Part shown: piece by piece, positions 29,846-38,323 of the stretch
Layout: each line of letters starts with the position of its first letter
Numbering within the stretch: position 1 is the stretch's first letter
Source of the DNA: Clostridia bacterium
Lineage (GTDB): Bacteria > Bacillota > Clostridia > Christensenellales > DTU072
Length of the DNA: 64,000 nt
NCBI GenBank assembly: GCA_017504305.1
Contig: JAFVRJ010000026.1
Span: 62,001 to 126,000 of the forward strand
Direction of reading: 5' to 3'
Notes under the pieces: model-generated
What the model was told of the DNA's origin: nothing
Database searches by the model: none
The model's input: the letters and a program-made list of their open reading frames with translations, nothing else
Translations under genes and position numbers: made by a program

Positions 29846-31270
29846 ATGGCACAAGCACCGCTAACCACATCCAAAATGTTTACAGCAAGCTGGACCGAAC
29901 GCGACGAAGCGGTCCTCGTAGAGCTTTTAAACCGTAAAATCAAAGAGCTCAAGTACGATATGAAGGAGTGTGACTCCCCCTACGCTCGCGCAAAGCTTCG
30001 CAGTAAACGCGAGGAGTACAAAAGACTTCTCGACAAAGTCGAGCGCAGCGATTACGACCCCAATATTTTGGCGGCAGAGCTCAAAACTCACAGCCAATAT
30101 AACGCCGTTCAACGCGACAAAAAGGAACGCAAGCTCGGCAGATACGCCGACGCTTACTCCGACGTCAACTTTGACTTCGAAGGTTACTTTAGCAAAACCC
30201 GTTATTTCGGCGCGCTCTTGCCCATAATTTCTATCATCTTGATAATCGTTTTCGTCGCTATTCTTCTTGGACCGGCGTTTATGCAAAACGAGCTCGATAT
30301 GATCGAATCTAACCTCGCCGTAGGCGACGCTAACCTCTCGATCGACTCGGTATTCTTTGTCAAACTCGGACCGGATACGATGGATATTCAAGTTAAAAAC
30401 GGCGAGCAACCCAAGGGTACTTTTATGTACGAAGAAGAAGCCATACCTCTTGGCGAAAAATACGCTGACGCCACCGGCGAAAAACCGGAATACGTATGGT
30501 TATATAAAGACCTCGGCATGATTAGCATCGACGTTACCGTATTCGACGTTCTCAAGGCGTTATTCCGCACCCCGATGTTCAGCCAAAACCGCGTTGACGT
30601 AATCGAAAACCTCGATGCAATGCAAGGCGTAAGCTGGTACTACGTACGCTTTATGTTCGACGAGGACAGCAAAGAAGCCATCACCATCGAAAAGGGTGAC
30701 GACGGTAACTACGACGGCGTTAAGATCGTTAGACACATTGCTACCTACGGCACCATCATCTTCCTCGTATTGATGCTCCTCCTCTGCGTAGTAGAACTCA
30801 TCCTCAATATCGGCAGATTGTTCAGTTACACCTCCCGTAGAGTACACGTTATACCGATTTTGATCCTTATCTGCGGTGTATTGACGCTCATTTGTCCTGC
30901 ACTTCTCGACTTAACCACCTTCGAAAACGGCGGAATAGGCACTGCGTTCACCAACTACTTCAACACCGTATGGGAAGACTTTGCAAACAACCCCGAACTT
31001 ATGGTTTCCTTCAACATGTTGTTCGCAATCCTCCTCGTAATACCTTTCGTAGAACTTATACTCCCCTTGCTATTCCGTAACCGTCAAGCAAAGACCGTTG
31101 CTTACGTTCCGAAGGGCAACAAGAAACACACCTACGCAGGTAACGATAAGCCCACCAAGGCAGGTCAACCCGGCGACCGCAACGCAATGCGCACCGCCAA
31201 ACAGAATAACACCAAGGTGGCTAAAGCAGGCTCTCGCGCACCTTCAAGCGCCAGACATCCTGCAAGATAA
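29846..31270 (+). CDS. Membrane protein with N-terminal coiled coil, function unknown
   Basis: 474 residues. Residues 15-100 are charged and helical, likely a cytoplasmic coiled coil. A first membrane segment (about 125-150, rich in Ile/Leu) is followed by an extracytoplasmic domain of about 140 residues, then three more membrane segments (about 295-320, 335-355, 390-410) and a basic Lys/Asn/Ala-rich tail, which should be cytoplasmic. No family recognised and no catalytic motif seen. The gene has its own promoter between ychF and cysE. Confidence 0.8.
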   Translation: MAQAPLTTSKMFTASWTERDEAVLVELLNRKIKELKYDMKECDSPYARAKLRSKREEYKRLLDKVERSDYDPNILAAELKTHSQYNAVQRDKKERKLGRYADAYSDVNFDFEGYFSKTRYFGALLPIISIILIIVFVAILLGPAFMQNELDMIESNLAVGDANLSIDSVFFVKLGPDTMDIQVKNGEQPKGTFMYEEEAIPLGEKYADATGEKPEYVWLYKDLGMISIDVTVFDVLKALFRTPMFSQNRVDVIENLDAMQGVSWYYVRFMFDEDSKEAITIEKGDDGNYDGVKIVRHIATYGTIIFLVLMLLLCVVELILNIGRLFSYTSRRVHVIPILILICGVLTLICPALLDLTTFENGGIGTAFTNYFNTVWEDFANNPELMVSFNMLFAILLVIPFVELILPLLFRNRQAKTVAYVPKGNKKHTYAGNDKPTKAGQPGDRNAMRTAKQNNTKVAKAGSRAPSSARHPAR

Positions 31271-31284
31271 AAACTATAAAAGTA

Positions 31285-31312
31285 AACCGAGAATGGAGGC
31301 AAATGCCTTCAT
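31285..31312 (+). promoter_or_regulatory. Hairpin between the membrane protein gene and cysE
   Basis: A 13-bp stem with one mismatch (GAGAATGGAGGCA with TGCCTTCATTCTC) and an AA loop. It lacks a T-run, and no Shine-Dalgarno sequence follows before the cysE ATG; the only GGAGG sits in the 5' arm. It may mask or position the cysE ribosome site; role inferred. Confidence 0.45.
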
Positions 31313-31330
31313 TCTCGCATAGATACTAAT

Positions 31331-32017
31331 ATGTTTAAGCATCTAAAAAAAGATATCGCCGTCGCAATGGAAAAGGATCCTGCGGCGCGCAGTAAAATTG
31401 AAGTTTTTTTAACCTACAGCGGAGTTAAAGCACTTTCTTACTACAGAGTAGCCCATGCGCTTTATAAGCGCAATTTTCGTTTGCTGTCTCGCATGTTAAG
31501 TCAACGTGCAAAACGCCTTACCGGCATCGAAATCCACCCCGCTGCAACTCTCGGCGAAGGCATCTTTATCGACCACGGCGCAGGAGTCGTTATCGGCGAA
31601 ACAGCCGAAATCGGCAACAACGTCACCATTTATCAAGGCGTTACCCTTGGCGGTACCGGTAAACACACCGGCAAGCGCCATCCCACCATCGGCAATAACG
31701 TAATGATTTCTTCGGGCGCTAAAGTTTTGGGCCCCGTAAAAATCGGCGATTTCGTTAAAGTCGGTGCAGGTTCCGTCGTCCTAAAGGACGTTCCTCCGCA
31801 CTCCACTATCGTAGGCGTTCCCGGTCGCATCGTGCGCCAATACGGCGAAAAAGTTACCGACCTCGACCAAAAGCTCCCCGACCCGATTTTGGAAGAATTT
31901 GCTCGCCTAAACAACCGCATTATCGCTTTGGAAGAAAAACTCGGCGTACAATCTTGCAAGTACTCCATTTCAAACGATATCAACTCCAACAACACTAATA
32001 CCAACCAAGAGGACTAA
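31331..32017 (+). CDS. cysE: Serine O-acetyltransferase
   Basis: 228 residues. N-terminal helical domain, then left-handed beta-helix hexapeptide repeats: IEIHPAATLGEGIFIDHG, VVIGETAEIGNNVTIYQGV, GGTGKHTGKRHPTIGNNVMI, with catalytic His in DHG and HPT. Makes O-acetylserine, the cysteine precursor. The C-terminal tail is Asn/Ser-rich and lacks the usual closing Ile seen in synthase-binding CysE, so interaction with CysK is doubtful. Coupled to cysS 3 nt downstream. Confidence 0.92.
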   Translation: MFKHLKKDIAVAMEKDPAARSKIEVFLTYSGVKALSYYRVAHALYKRNFRLLSRMLSQRAKRLTGIEIHPAATLGEGIFIDHGAGVVIGETAEIGNNVTIYQGVTLGGTGKHTGKRHPTIGNNVMISSGAKVLGPVKIGDFVKVGAGSVVLKDVPPHSTIVGVPGRIVRQYGEKVTDLDQKLPDPILEEFARLNNRIIALEEKLGVQSCKYSISNDINSNNTNTNQED

Positions 32018-32020
32018 TAT

Positions 32021-33412
32021 ATGTTACGTTTTTACAACACCCTTTCGAGGACGAAAGAAGAATTTAAACCCATAAATCCCAAGTTCGTTACCATGTACTC
32101 CTGCGGACCGACCGTATACAACTACGCGCACATCGGCAACCTCCGCACCTACATCTTTATGGACTTGGTACGCAGAGCTTTACGTCTATCGGGCTACAAA
32201 ATTAAAGGTGTCATGAATATAACCGACGTAGGCCACCTTATGGCGGACTCCGACGACGGCGAAGATAAAATGGCGGTAGCAAGCCGTCAACAAAACAAAA
32301 CTCCTTGGGAAATCGCAGAGTACTACTCCAAGATATTCTTCGAGGATCTTGCAAAACTCAATATCGGCAAGCCGGAAATCATCGCTAAAGCTACCGACCA
32401 TATCGAAGATATGATCAATTACGTTTTGGACCTCGAGGCACACGGCTTTAGCTACGAAACCTCCGACGGTATCTACTTCGATATAGCTAAATTCCCGAAC
32501 TACGGTTGCCTTTCACGCGCCAATCTCGACGATCAACTCGCCGGCGCAAGAGTAGAGGTTAACGACGAAAAACGTCACCCTGCAGATTTCGCTCTCTGGA
32601 AGAAGGCAGACCCTCTACACATTATGCAATGGCAAAGTCCGTGGGGTATGGGATATCCCGGTTGGCACATCGAGTGCTCGGCAATGAGCCAAAAATACCT
32701 CGGTAAAACCTTCGACATCCACTCCGGTGGCGTAGACCATATACCGATCCACCACGAAAACGAGATAGCCCAAAACGAAGCTATAACCGGCGAAAAAAGC
32801 GTTAACTATTGGCTTCACGGTGAATTTATGCTTGTTGACAACGGCAAAATGAGCAAGTCTTTAGGTAATACCTATACCATCGCTCAATTGGAAGAAAAGG
32901 GATATAGCCCACTCGACTTCCGCTTCTTCTGCTTAAATACCCACTACCGCAAAAAGCTCAACTTCACCTTCGACGGCTTGGACGCAGCAAAGATTTCGCG
33001 CGAACGCTTAATGCAATCTCTTGCTCAACATAAGGCTTCCAGCGCAAAAACCGACGAGGCAAAGCTTGAAAAATATAAAGCCGACTTCCATGCCGCTATC
33101 GAGGACGATATTAACGTTCCGCTCGCTTTAGGTATTCTGTTTACTGCAATTAAGGAGCCCAAATCTAAAGATATCTACGAGCTCGCACTTTACTTTGATA
33201 AGGCACTCGGTTTGTCTCTCGACAAGCTCCCTGCCGTTAAGGAAGAAACCATCGTTATCCCCGACGAAGTAGCTGATCTCATCGAAAAACGCAAGACGGC
33301 AAAGGCCAACAAGGACTACGCTCTTGCCGACCAAATCCGCGGACAAATCACCGCGCTTGGTTATAACGTAATGGATACTAAAGACGGCGTAAAGGTAACG
33401 CTTATAAAATAA
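32021..33412 (+). CDS. cysS: Cysteine--tRNA ligase
   Basis: 463 residues, full length. SCGPTVYNYAHIGNLRT has the zinc Cys and the HIGH-like HIGN; GWHIECSAMS and HSGGVDHIPIHHENEIAQ hold the other zinc ligands; KMSKSLGN binds ATP. GAGGA precedes ATG. cysE-cysS coupling (cysteine supply and charging) is classic in Firmicutes. No T-box is seen upstream. Confidence 0.97.
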   Translation: MLRFYNTLSRTKEEFKPINPKFVTMYSCGPTVYNYAHIGNLRTYIFMDLVRRALRLSGYKIKGVMNITDVGHLMADSDDGEDKMAVASRQQNKTPWEIAEYYSKIFFEDLAKLNIGKPEIIAKATDHIEDMINYVLDLEAHGFSYETSDGIYFDIAKFPNYGCLSRANLDDQLAGARVEVNDEKRHPADFALWKKADPLHIMQWQSPWGMGYPGWHIECSAMSQKYLGKTFDIHSGGVDHIPIHHENEIAQNEAITGEKSVNYWLHGEFMLVDNGKMSKSLGNTYTIAQLEEKGYSPLDFRFFCLNTHYRKKLNFTFDGLDAAKISRERLMQSLAQHKASSAKTDEAKLEKYKADFHAAIEDDINVPLALGILFTAIKEPKSKDIYELALYFDKALGLSLDKLPAVKEETIVIPDEVADLIEKRKTAKANKDYALADQIRGQITALGYNVMDTKDGVKVTLIK

Positions 33413-34098
33413 TGATACGATGCCCCTATTGCCAAGTGGATATCGCCACGCGCACAGAGGTTTGTCCCCTCTGTCACAAGAGCTTAACCGAAGCAGGTGT
33501 GGCAAAAGAGGAAATCAAAAAGACTCCTTTGGATTTCCCTAAAAAAGCACATCTCCCTTGGCTTGCCGGCACACTTTTTGATAAAGTTTATTTGCTCGTT
33601 GCGTTGAATTTGGCGGTTGTTTTAATAGTCGCCGAGCTCCTCGTAATGGGCAAAATTTATTTTTCGTGGTTTATACTCTCGCTTGTTGCCTACTTTTACG
33701 TTTTCTTGCGCTTTACTTTGAGGCAAGATAACTTTTTCCCTCAAAAGGTGGTTGGTCAAGCGGTAATACTATCGATAGTTGCTCTATCTACAAGACGTTT
33801 TTTACCGGAGCCCGAAATCATCTTCGAGCTAATGTTACCTATAATATATCTTATTTCGTTGATAATTATAGGTATCTTCCTAATCATCAACTATAAAAAT
33901 CCCTCTCGCTATCTACTAAACGTCATAACAATTGCGTTACTTGGACTATTACCTTTTACCGCAGACATGTTAGAGGATGCAACCGCACATCCCCTTGCAA
34001 TTGCAACCGCGGTTCTTGCAGGCGTAACGCTTATAACGCTTATAATCTTCTACGCGCGCGTAATCATATCGGAACTAAAACGCAACTTCCACGTTTAA
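33412..34098 (+). CDS. Zinc-ribbon membrane protein (DUF6320-like)
   Basis: 228 residues. The N-terminal IRCPYCQVDI and VCPLCHKSL make a CxxC..CxxC zinc ribbon; six or so hydrophobic segments follow from residue 55 to the end. This matches the DUF6320-type architecture known in Clostridia. Its ATG overlaps the cysS stop by 1 nt (TAATG), so translation is coupled. Function unknown. Confidence 0.75.
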   Translation: MIRCPYCQVDIATRTEVCPLCHKSLTEAGVAKEEIKKTPLDFPKKAHLPWLAGTLFDKVYLLVALNLAVVLIVAELLVMGKIYFSWFILSLVAYFYVFLRFTLRQDNFFPQKVVGQAVILSIVALSTRRFLPEPEIIFELMLPIIYLISLIIIGIFLIINYKNPSRYLLNVITIALLGLLPFTADMLEDATAHPLAIATAVLAGVTLITLIIFYARVIISELKRNFHV

Positions 34099-34183
34099 AT
34101 TTGACTTTAGCGGTAATAATTTTTAAAAAAGCCCATATATTTAAAAGGTCACCTGCTATAAAATAAAAAGTATGAGAAATCGT

Positions 34184-34212
34184 TTGACAAATATAAAATC
34201 TATTGTTATTAT
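34184..34212 (+). promoter_or_regulatory. Promoter of the initiator tRNA gene
   Basis: TTGACA (34184-34189), 17-nt spacer, TATTAT (34207-34212), 11 nt before the tRNA 5' end. Confidence 0.8.
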
Positions 34213-34223
34213 AATGTAGCTAT

Positions 34224-34301
<78 letters not shown>

Positions 34302-34303
34302 TT

Positions 34304-34340
34304 AAAAGAAAAACACGCTAACGGCGTGTTTTTTCTTTTA
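34304..34340 (+). terminator. Terminator of tRNA-fMet
   Basis: AAAACACGC-TAACG-GCGTGTTTTTT with flanking AAAAGAA and TTCTTTT arms; starts 3 nt after CCA. Confidence 0.85.
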
Positions 34341-34349
34341 ATTATACGA

Positions 34350-34500
34350 GGCGGACAGTGCGCCCATTGGCTTTAGCCAAAGTGGTGCACAAGTTTGGCT
34401 TTGCCAAACCTGACGAGTGAGCCACGTTCTTATTGCCCTATAAACCCCTTAATGATACCTCTTGGCGTTACCTTAACTACACTACGTCGAGTGGTCCCGC
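34350..34500 (+). repeat. Post-tRNA hairpin element, copy 1 (after tRNA-fMet)
   Basis: Contains TTGGC-TTTA-GCCAA (34367-34380) flanked by GTGCGCC..GGTGCAC, then GTTTGGC-TTT-GCCAAAC (34393-34409), then CTGACGAGTGAGCC. The trailing block includes AATGATACCTCTTGG. Same layout as the copies after the second fMet block, tRNA-Leu and tRNA-Pro. Confidence 0.75.
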
Positions 34501-34512
34501 CAAGTATAACTT

Positions 34513-34713
34513 GTAACACGCTAACGGCGTGTTTTTTTCTTTTAATTATACGAGGTGGACAGTGTACCCATTTGGCTTTAGCCAAAGTGGTGCACAAGTT
34601 GCGAAGCAACCTGACGAGTGAGCCTCGTTCTTGTTGCCACCTAAACACCATAATGATACCTCTTGGCGCTCCCTTAACTACACTACGTCGAGTGGCCCCG
34701 CCCCCGCTACCAA
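34513..34713 (+). repeat. Tandem second copy of terminator plus post-tRNA element, ending in a tRNA tail
   Basis: Positions 34513-34713 repeat 34308-34500 at high identity. They begin with the same terminator hairpin and carry GTGTACC, TTTGGC-TTTA-GCCAAA, GGTGCAC, GTTGC-GAA-GCAAC and CTGACGAGTGAGCC. The copy ends with CCCGCCCCCGCTACCA, identical to the last 16 nt of tRNA-fMet. So the repeated unit carries tRNA 3'-end sequence, suggesting duplication or integration at the tRNA end. Confidence 0.8.
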
Positions 34714-34720
34714 AAACAAT

Positions 34721-34880
34721 TCCATAGTCGATACAATTTCGACTATGGAATTTTACTTTTCAGCCCTAAAACCACTGTTTTTGATGGTTTTTAAGGCCCT
34801 TTTTTTTGTAAACGATAAATCCGCCATCCTCTGCCCCAGCAAGACAAGAACGGCGGATATGCTATCGTTCAAGGAGTGTA
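34721..34880. other. Cluster of inverted repeats upstream of the accessory island genes
   Basis: Three hairpins: a 14-bp stem AATTCCATAGTCGA/TCGACTATGGAATT followed by TTTTACTTTT (terminator-like, 34724-34762), a Lys-rich A/T hairpin ending in eight T (about 34768-34808), and ATCCGCC..GGCGGAT with outer AACGAT/ATCGTT arms (about 34810-34872). No gene seen. Confidence 0.55.
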
Positions 34881-34911
34881 ATCGTTCAAGGAATAAATTT
34901 ACAAAAAGTTA

Positions 34912-34940
34912 TTGTTTTTTGCTTGCAAATGTGTTATAAT
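34912..34940 (+). promoter_or_regulatory. Promoter with structured leader for the 267-residue gene
   Basis: TTGTTT (34912-34917), 17-nt spacer, TATAAT (34935-34940). The 150-nt leader contains two inverted repeats: AAAGATTTTTA with TAAAATCTTTA (about 34976-35015) and TTATTGTC with GACAATAA (about 35025-35071). AAGGAG precedes the ATG. Confidence 0.65.
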
Positions 34941-35097
34941 GAATTCGCGTTTATGGCAAGCGTGCTCGTTCGTGCAAAGATTTTTAATCAGCCATTACAT
35001 GATAATAAAATCTTTATTTAGGGTTTATTGTCGAAAAAGTTTACGAACGCATTTTTTATTTTAGACAATAAGCTCAATCAATAAGGAGAATATTATT

Positions 35098-35901
35098 ATG
35101 ACGAATGTTGAATTTTTCAAGCAGCAGTCCAAGAACTTTATGAAGGACTACAAAACAAGAGCATTTAATGAGGCTGAAGGTTTTTATGAATACAGCCCTC
35201 GTTACTTCCAGGACATCGATGAGCTTCTTCACAATTTTGGCTTCAAAGATGATGAATCGTTTACGTTGATGAATGCTCAGCACATTATAGCTCGACTTTC
35301 AGGTTTTTATAAGTGGAATGAATTAATCAAAGCTTCCGACGCAGCGCTGGAAATCGGCAAGCTTCTTCTCACCAACCGCGAAGCTTATCAGCAAAAGCAA
35401 GGTATCTTTACGAATATGGTAGAAAGCCTCATAGTTGCGGATTGGCAAGAATATGAAAGTCAGTATCTCCAAGATTTTGATGACGAAGCAAAGTTAGAGA
35501 TCTTCAAAAAGGTTATTTTGGAGGAAGGCGCTTCTTCAAAAAGAAAAGCTCCTGTTATTACTGTCGATTTCAGCGAAGAAACCGATGCCCAGGATATGTT
35601 AAGTAAGATTATGAAAAAGAAAAACTTAACGCCTGAAAAAGCATTACTTTCCACAATAACCCAGAAGAACTGTGTAACGATACTTGCAACCGGATGGGCA
35701 GGTATGGCTGTCTCATTGTGGGGTCACGCTGACCCGGACGGAGAGCGAGAAAAGTTAGAAGATCCGATTGTTAAAATCAAGTTGAGCAAAGATAAAGAAC
35801 GACTCGTTCATATTGTCATGGAAAAAGAAAATGTTTCTTTTGGCGAGGCTCTACTTTATTTTATGATTTTCACATTAGAATCATTGGGTTATCATATTTG
35901 A
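35098..35901 (+). CDS. Hypothetical protein of an accessory island
   Basis: 267 residues, soluble, acidic, no signal peptide or membrane segment. The N-terminal 75 residues (FFKQQSKNFMKDY, RYFQDIDELL, NAQHIIARLSGFYKWNELI) resemble a small helical module found at the start of several uncharacterised bacterial proteins; I cannot name it. The rest is helical with a short hydrophobic Gly-rich patch around residue 200. A good SD and promoter show it is a real gene. Codon choice differs from the housekeeping block, consistent with acquisition. It sits between repeats next to tRNA-fMet and ends in its own terminator. Confidence 0.75.
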   Translation: MTNVEFFKQQSKNFMKDYKTRAFNEAEGFYEYSPRYFQDIDELLHNFGFKDDESFTLMNAQHIIARLSGFYKWNELIKASDAALEIGKLLLTNREAYQQKQGIFTNMVESLIVADWQEYESQYLQDFDDEAKLEIFKKVILEEGASSKRKAPVITVDFSEETDAQDMLSKIMKKKNLTPEKALLSTITQKNCVTILATGWAGMAVSLWGHADPDGEREKLEDPIVKIKLSKDKERLVHIVMEKENVSFGEALLYFMIFTLESLGYHI

Positions 35902-35934
35902 TGAAATCTCCCCGATAAGTAAATAAAATTTGTC

Positions 35935-35970
35935 CCAAGGCAAGCATAATGCAACCCTTGGGACTTTTCT
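35935..35970 (+). terminator. Terminator of the 267-residue gene
   Basis: GTCCCAAGG / CCTTGGGAC stem with a 14-nt loop and TTTTCT tail. Confidence 0.8.
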
Positions 35971-36092
35971 ATTCTTCCTCCACAGTACCCATAAAACAAT
36001 ACAAAAGGCACTTCGCGCGTCACAAAAAATTGTATCAGTGTGTCGATGCTCTGGTCACCCTTTCACACAAATCAATACAAAATATAGTCACA

Positions 36093-36158
36093 TTGTTCCG
36101 ATAAACGCAAGAATATTATTCCGCAACTATTGATATTGTTCCGCAAATGTGATATAAT
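36093..36158 (+). promoter_or_regulatory. Strong promoter and repeated operator-like boxes ahead of the Fic leader
   Basis: TTGATA (36130-36135), 17-nt spacer, TATAAT (36153-36158). Three T-G/A-TTCCG boxes at 36093-36100, 36116-36123 and 36136-36143, spaced 23 and 20 nt, lie over and upstream of it. They could bind a regulator about once per two helical turns. Confidence 0.65.
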
Positions 36159-36159
36159 A

Positions 36160-36306
36160 ATCTCGCGGGGCGCTCTCTTAAGGAGCGCTAATGCAAGGAA
36201 ACCTTGCCTTTTGCAGAGCAAAAGCCGCGAGATCATTGGCATAACACAGGTCGCATTGCGATGCGACTTCAAAAGCTTTGCCTTTGTACAAGCCGAGAGG
36301 CTTGTA
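36160..36306 (+). ncRNA. Highly structured leader RNA of the fic gene
   Basis: The predicted transcript starts at about 36163. P1 36160-36168 pairs with 36225-36233 (9 bp). Inside are P2 GCGCTC/GAGCGC (36170-36188), P3 GCAAGG-AAA-CCTTGC (36193-36207) and P4 CTTTTGC-AGA-GCAAAAG (36208-36224): a four-way junction. Downstream come P5 TCGCAT-TGCG-ATGCGA (36251-36266), a small CAAA/TTTG hairpin and P6, an 8-bp stem with GAGA tetraloop (36287-36306). No terminator run follows, so it likely forms the fic 5' leader. No known riboswitch class recognised. Confidence 0.6.
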
Positions 36307-36344
36307 GTTGATTATGCTATAATACTAAAAAAGAGGATAGATTT

Positions 36345-37235
36345 ATGTTTATGACCATAAAACAGGCTTCCGAAAAGTGGGGCATCTCGGACAGAAGAAT
36401 CCGTGTGCTTTGCTCCGAGGGCAAAATATCGGGTGCATACCAAGACGGACGTGCATGGAAAATTCCCAGTGATGCTGATAAACCTGCCGACGGAAGATAT
36501 AAATCAAGAAAAAGCATTCTTGCACGAATTGAACAGAAAAAGAAGGAGCTTGACGGTAGACGACCCTTGACCGAGGGAGAGGTCGCAAGGCTCAATGAAG
36601 AGTTCATAGTTGAATACACATATAATTCCAACGCCATCGAAGGCAACACCCTCACACTGCGTGAAACAGACCTTGTGCTCCGAGGTCTTACAATAGACCA
36701 AAAGCCGCTCAAGGATCATATGGAGGCTGTAGGTCACAAAGAGGCTTTCGACTACGTATGTGAGCTGGTAAGGGATAGTGTGCCAATCAGCGAGAGAGTT
36801 ATCAAACAAATTCACTATTTGGTTCTTGTGGACAAAAAAGAAGACCGTGGTGTTTACCGTCGCGTTCCCGTTCGTATTATGGGGGCGCATCACGAACCTG
36901 TTCAGCCATATCTGATAGAGCCAAAGATGGATCAGCTTATCCGTGAGTTTTTAGAGAGCGATGAGAATATTGTCACCAAGCTTGCACGTTTTCATATTGA
37001 ATTTGAGGGTATCCATCCGTTTATTGACGGTAACGGCAGAACCGGACGTTTGTTGGTAAATCTTGAGTTGATGAAAGCAGGCTATCCGCCAATTGACATC
37101 AAGTTTACCGACCGTTTGGCTTATTACAATGCTTTTGATGAATACCACGTCAAGGGTAAGCTCTCCACAATGGAGAATTTGTTTGCCGGATACATCGAGG
37201 CAAGGCTTGACAGATATTTAAAAATTCTGGAGTGA
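36345..37235 (+). CDS. Fic family protein with N-terminal helix-turn-helix
   Basis: 296 residues; GAGGAT 6 nt before ATG. Residues 4-45 are a MerR/excisionase-like HTH (TIKQASEKWGISDRRIRVLC). The inhibitory helix motif S95-x3-E99-G-N101 (SNAIEGN) marks a class II, self-inhibited Fic. The catalytic core is HPFIDGNGRTGR at 224-235, with all key residues. Fic enzymes add AMP or other phosphate-containing groups to proteins; the target is not readable. The leader RNA, operator boxes and island location next to a tRNA suggest a regulated accessory or defence-type gene (inference). Confidence 0.9.
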   Translation: MFMTIKQASEKWGISDRRIRVLCSEGKISGAYQDGRAWKIPSDADKPADGRYKSRKSILARIEQKKKELDGRRPLTEGEVARLNEEFIVEYTYNSNAIEGNTLTLRETDLVLRGLTIDQKPLKDHMEAVGHKEAFDYVCELVRDSVPISERVIKQIHYLVLVDKKEDRGVYRRVPVRIMGAHHEPVQPYLIEPKMDQLIREFLESDENIVTKLARFHIEFEGIHPFIDGNGRTGRLLVNLELMKAGYPPIDIKFTDRLAYYNAFDEYHVKGKLSTMENLFAGYIEARLDRYLKILE

Positions 37236-37304
37236 TAAGTGCCTTTCAAAATGCACCGCCCACATACAAAACTATTAATTGTATCGGTTTAGCGGTACTC
37301 TTCC

Positions 37305-37345
37305 ATTAAAAGAAAAACACGCTAAATGCGTGTTTTTTCTTTTTA
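37305..37345 (+). terminator. Terminator, near-copy of the tRNA-fMet terminator
   Basis: CCATTAAAAGAAAAACACG plus TAAATGCGTGTTTTTTCTTTT repeats the sequence right after tRNA-fMet (34300-34340) with only the loop changed. It closes the fic island, so the two copies bracket 34.30-37.34 kb as direct repeats. Confidence 0.8.
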
Positions 37346-37440
37346 TGTCACCTTTTTATTGTCTATATGGAAAAAGCCGTTACTCTATGATATACTAAAA
37401 TTAACCTACGTTTTACGTAAAGTCAAAGGTATCACCATAT

Positions 37441-38322
37441 ATGAAGTATTTGTTTTGCTATTTTGTTGGAAATAATCCAAAAGAGGAGTCTGTACGCTTT
37501 GCGGTATCTGAAGACGGATATCATTTTAAAGCTTTAAATAAAAACAGACCGATCATTAAACAAAGAAAGGGCAAAAAGTGTTGTCGTGATCCATATATTT
37601 TCCGCGATCAGAACAATCTTTTTCATATTATAGCCACCGACATGCGCTCGCGCGACGGATGGAGTAGCAACAATTCAATGGTGGTATGGGATAGCTACGA
37701 CCTTTTGACTTGGAAAAATGAAAGGATTATAGATTTTTCGAGCTTTGAAGCGACTAAAAACGCCGACCGTGTTTGGGCTCCTGAAGTTATATTTGATAAA
37801 AATCGTAATGAATACATGATTTATTGGACGCATCACAACAAGGATGACGAGCTCGACACCATAACTTGGTACGCTTACACCAAAGATTTTAAAACACTAT
37901 CAACCGAGCCGAAAATTTTGTTTAAACCCAAAAGCGGAAAGTGCGGTATTGATGCGGATATTATCGAAAGATTGGGAAAATTCTATCTTTATCAAGCAGA
38001 CGGCGAAAAAGAAGCTATCTGCTACGCCGTTGCCGAAAACCCAAACGGGCCCTATTACGAGCCGGATGACAACAAGGTATCGGTTGCAACCGTTGCTTTG
38101 GAAGGCAACTGTATTTACCCTATCCACGGTACGAACACATACGTTATGATAGCAGACCAATTCCAATCCGGCGGATACTTTATGCAATCCACCACCGATA
38201 TGATTAACTTTAAAAAGGTGGAGGAAACTGATTTTTCGCTCAACCATTTAAGACCGCGACACGGCTCGATGCTACAAATCACGGACTACGAATACCTACG
38301 ACTTGTTAAATACCTTAAATGA
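37441..38322 (+). CDS. GH43-like five-bladed beta-propeller glycosidase, cytoplasmic
   Basis: 293 residues, no signal peptide. Propeller motifs: CRDPYIFRDQNNLFHIIATD (catalytic-base Asp region), WAPEVIFDKNRNEYMIYWT (the PEV.. blade), GIDADI (pKa-modulating Asp region) and RPRHGSM near the end. These fit GH43/GH117-type arabinosidases or xylosidases. Substrate cannot be named. It converges with the MFS transporter gene with a 1-nt gap and no obvious terminator. Confidence 0.75.
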   Translation: MKYLFCYFVGNNPKEESVRFAVSEDGYHFKALNKNRPIIKQRKGKKCCRDPYIFRDQNNLFHIIATDMRSRDGWSSNNSMVVWDSYDLLTWKNERIIDFSSFEATKNADRVWAPEVIFDKNRNEYMIYWTHHNKDDELDTITWYAYTKDFKTLSTEPKILFKPKSGKCGIDADIIERLGKFYLYQADGEKEAICYAVAENPNGPYYEPDDNKVSVATVALEGNCIYPIHGTNTYVMIADQFQSGGYFMQSTTDMINFKKVEETDFSLNHLRPRHGSMLQITDYEYLRLVKYLK

Positions 38323-38323
38323 T

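Noticed and set aside
31271-32020. T-box riboswitch ahead of cysE or cysS
   Set aside because: No T-box consensus, specifier loop or antiterminator/terminator pair was seen in the short intergenic spaces.
35930-36133. Short plus-strand frame between the island genes
   Set aside because: It overlaps a terminator and the promoter region and has no SD or recognisable protein features.
36160-36233. The fic leader junction as a tRNA gene
   Set aside because: It looks like a cloverleaf but lacks T-loop consensus, anticodon-loop format and the conserved D-arm bases.
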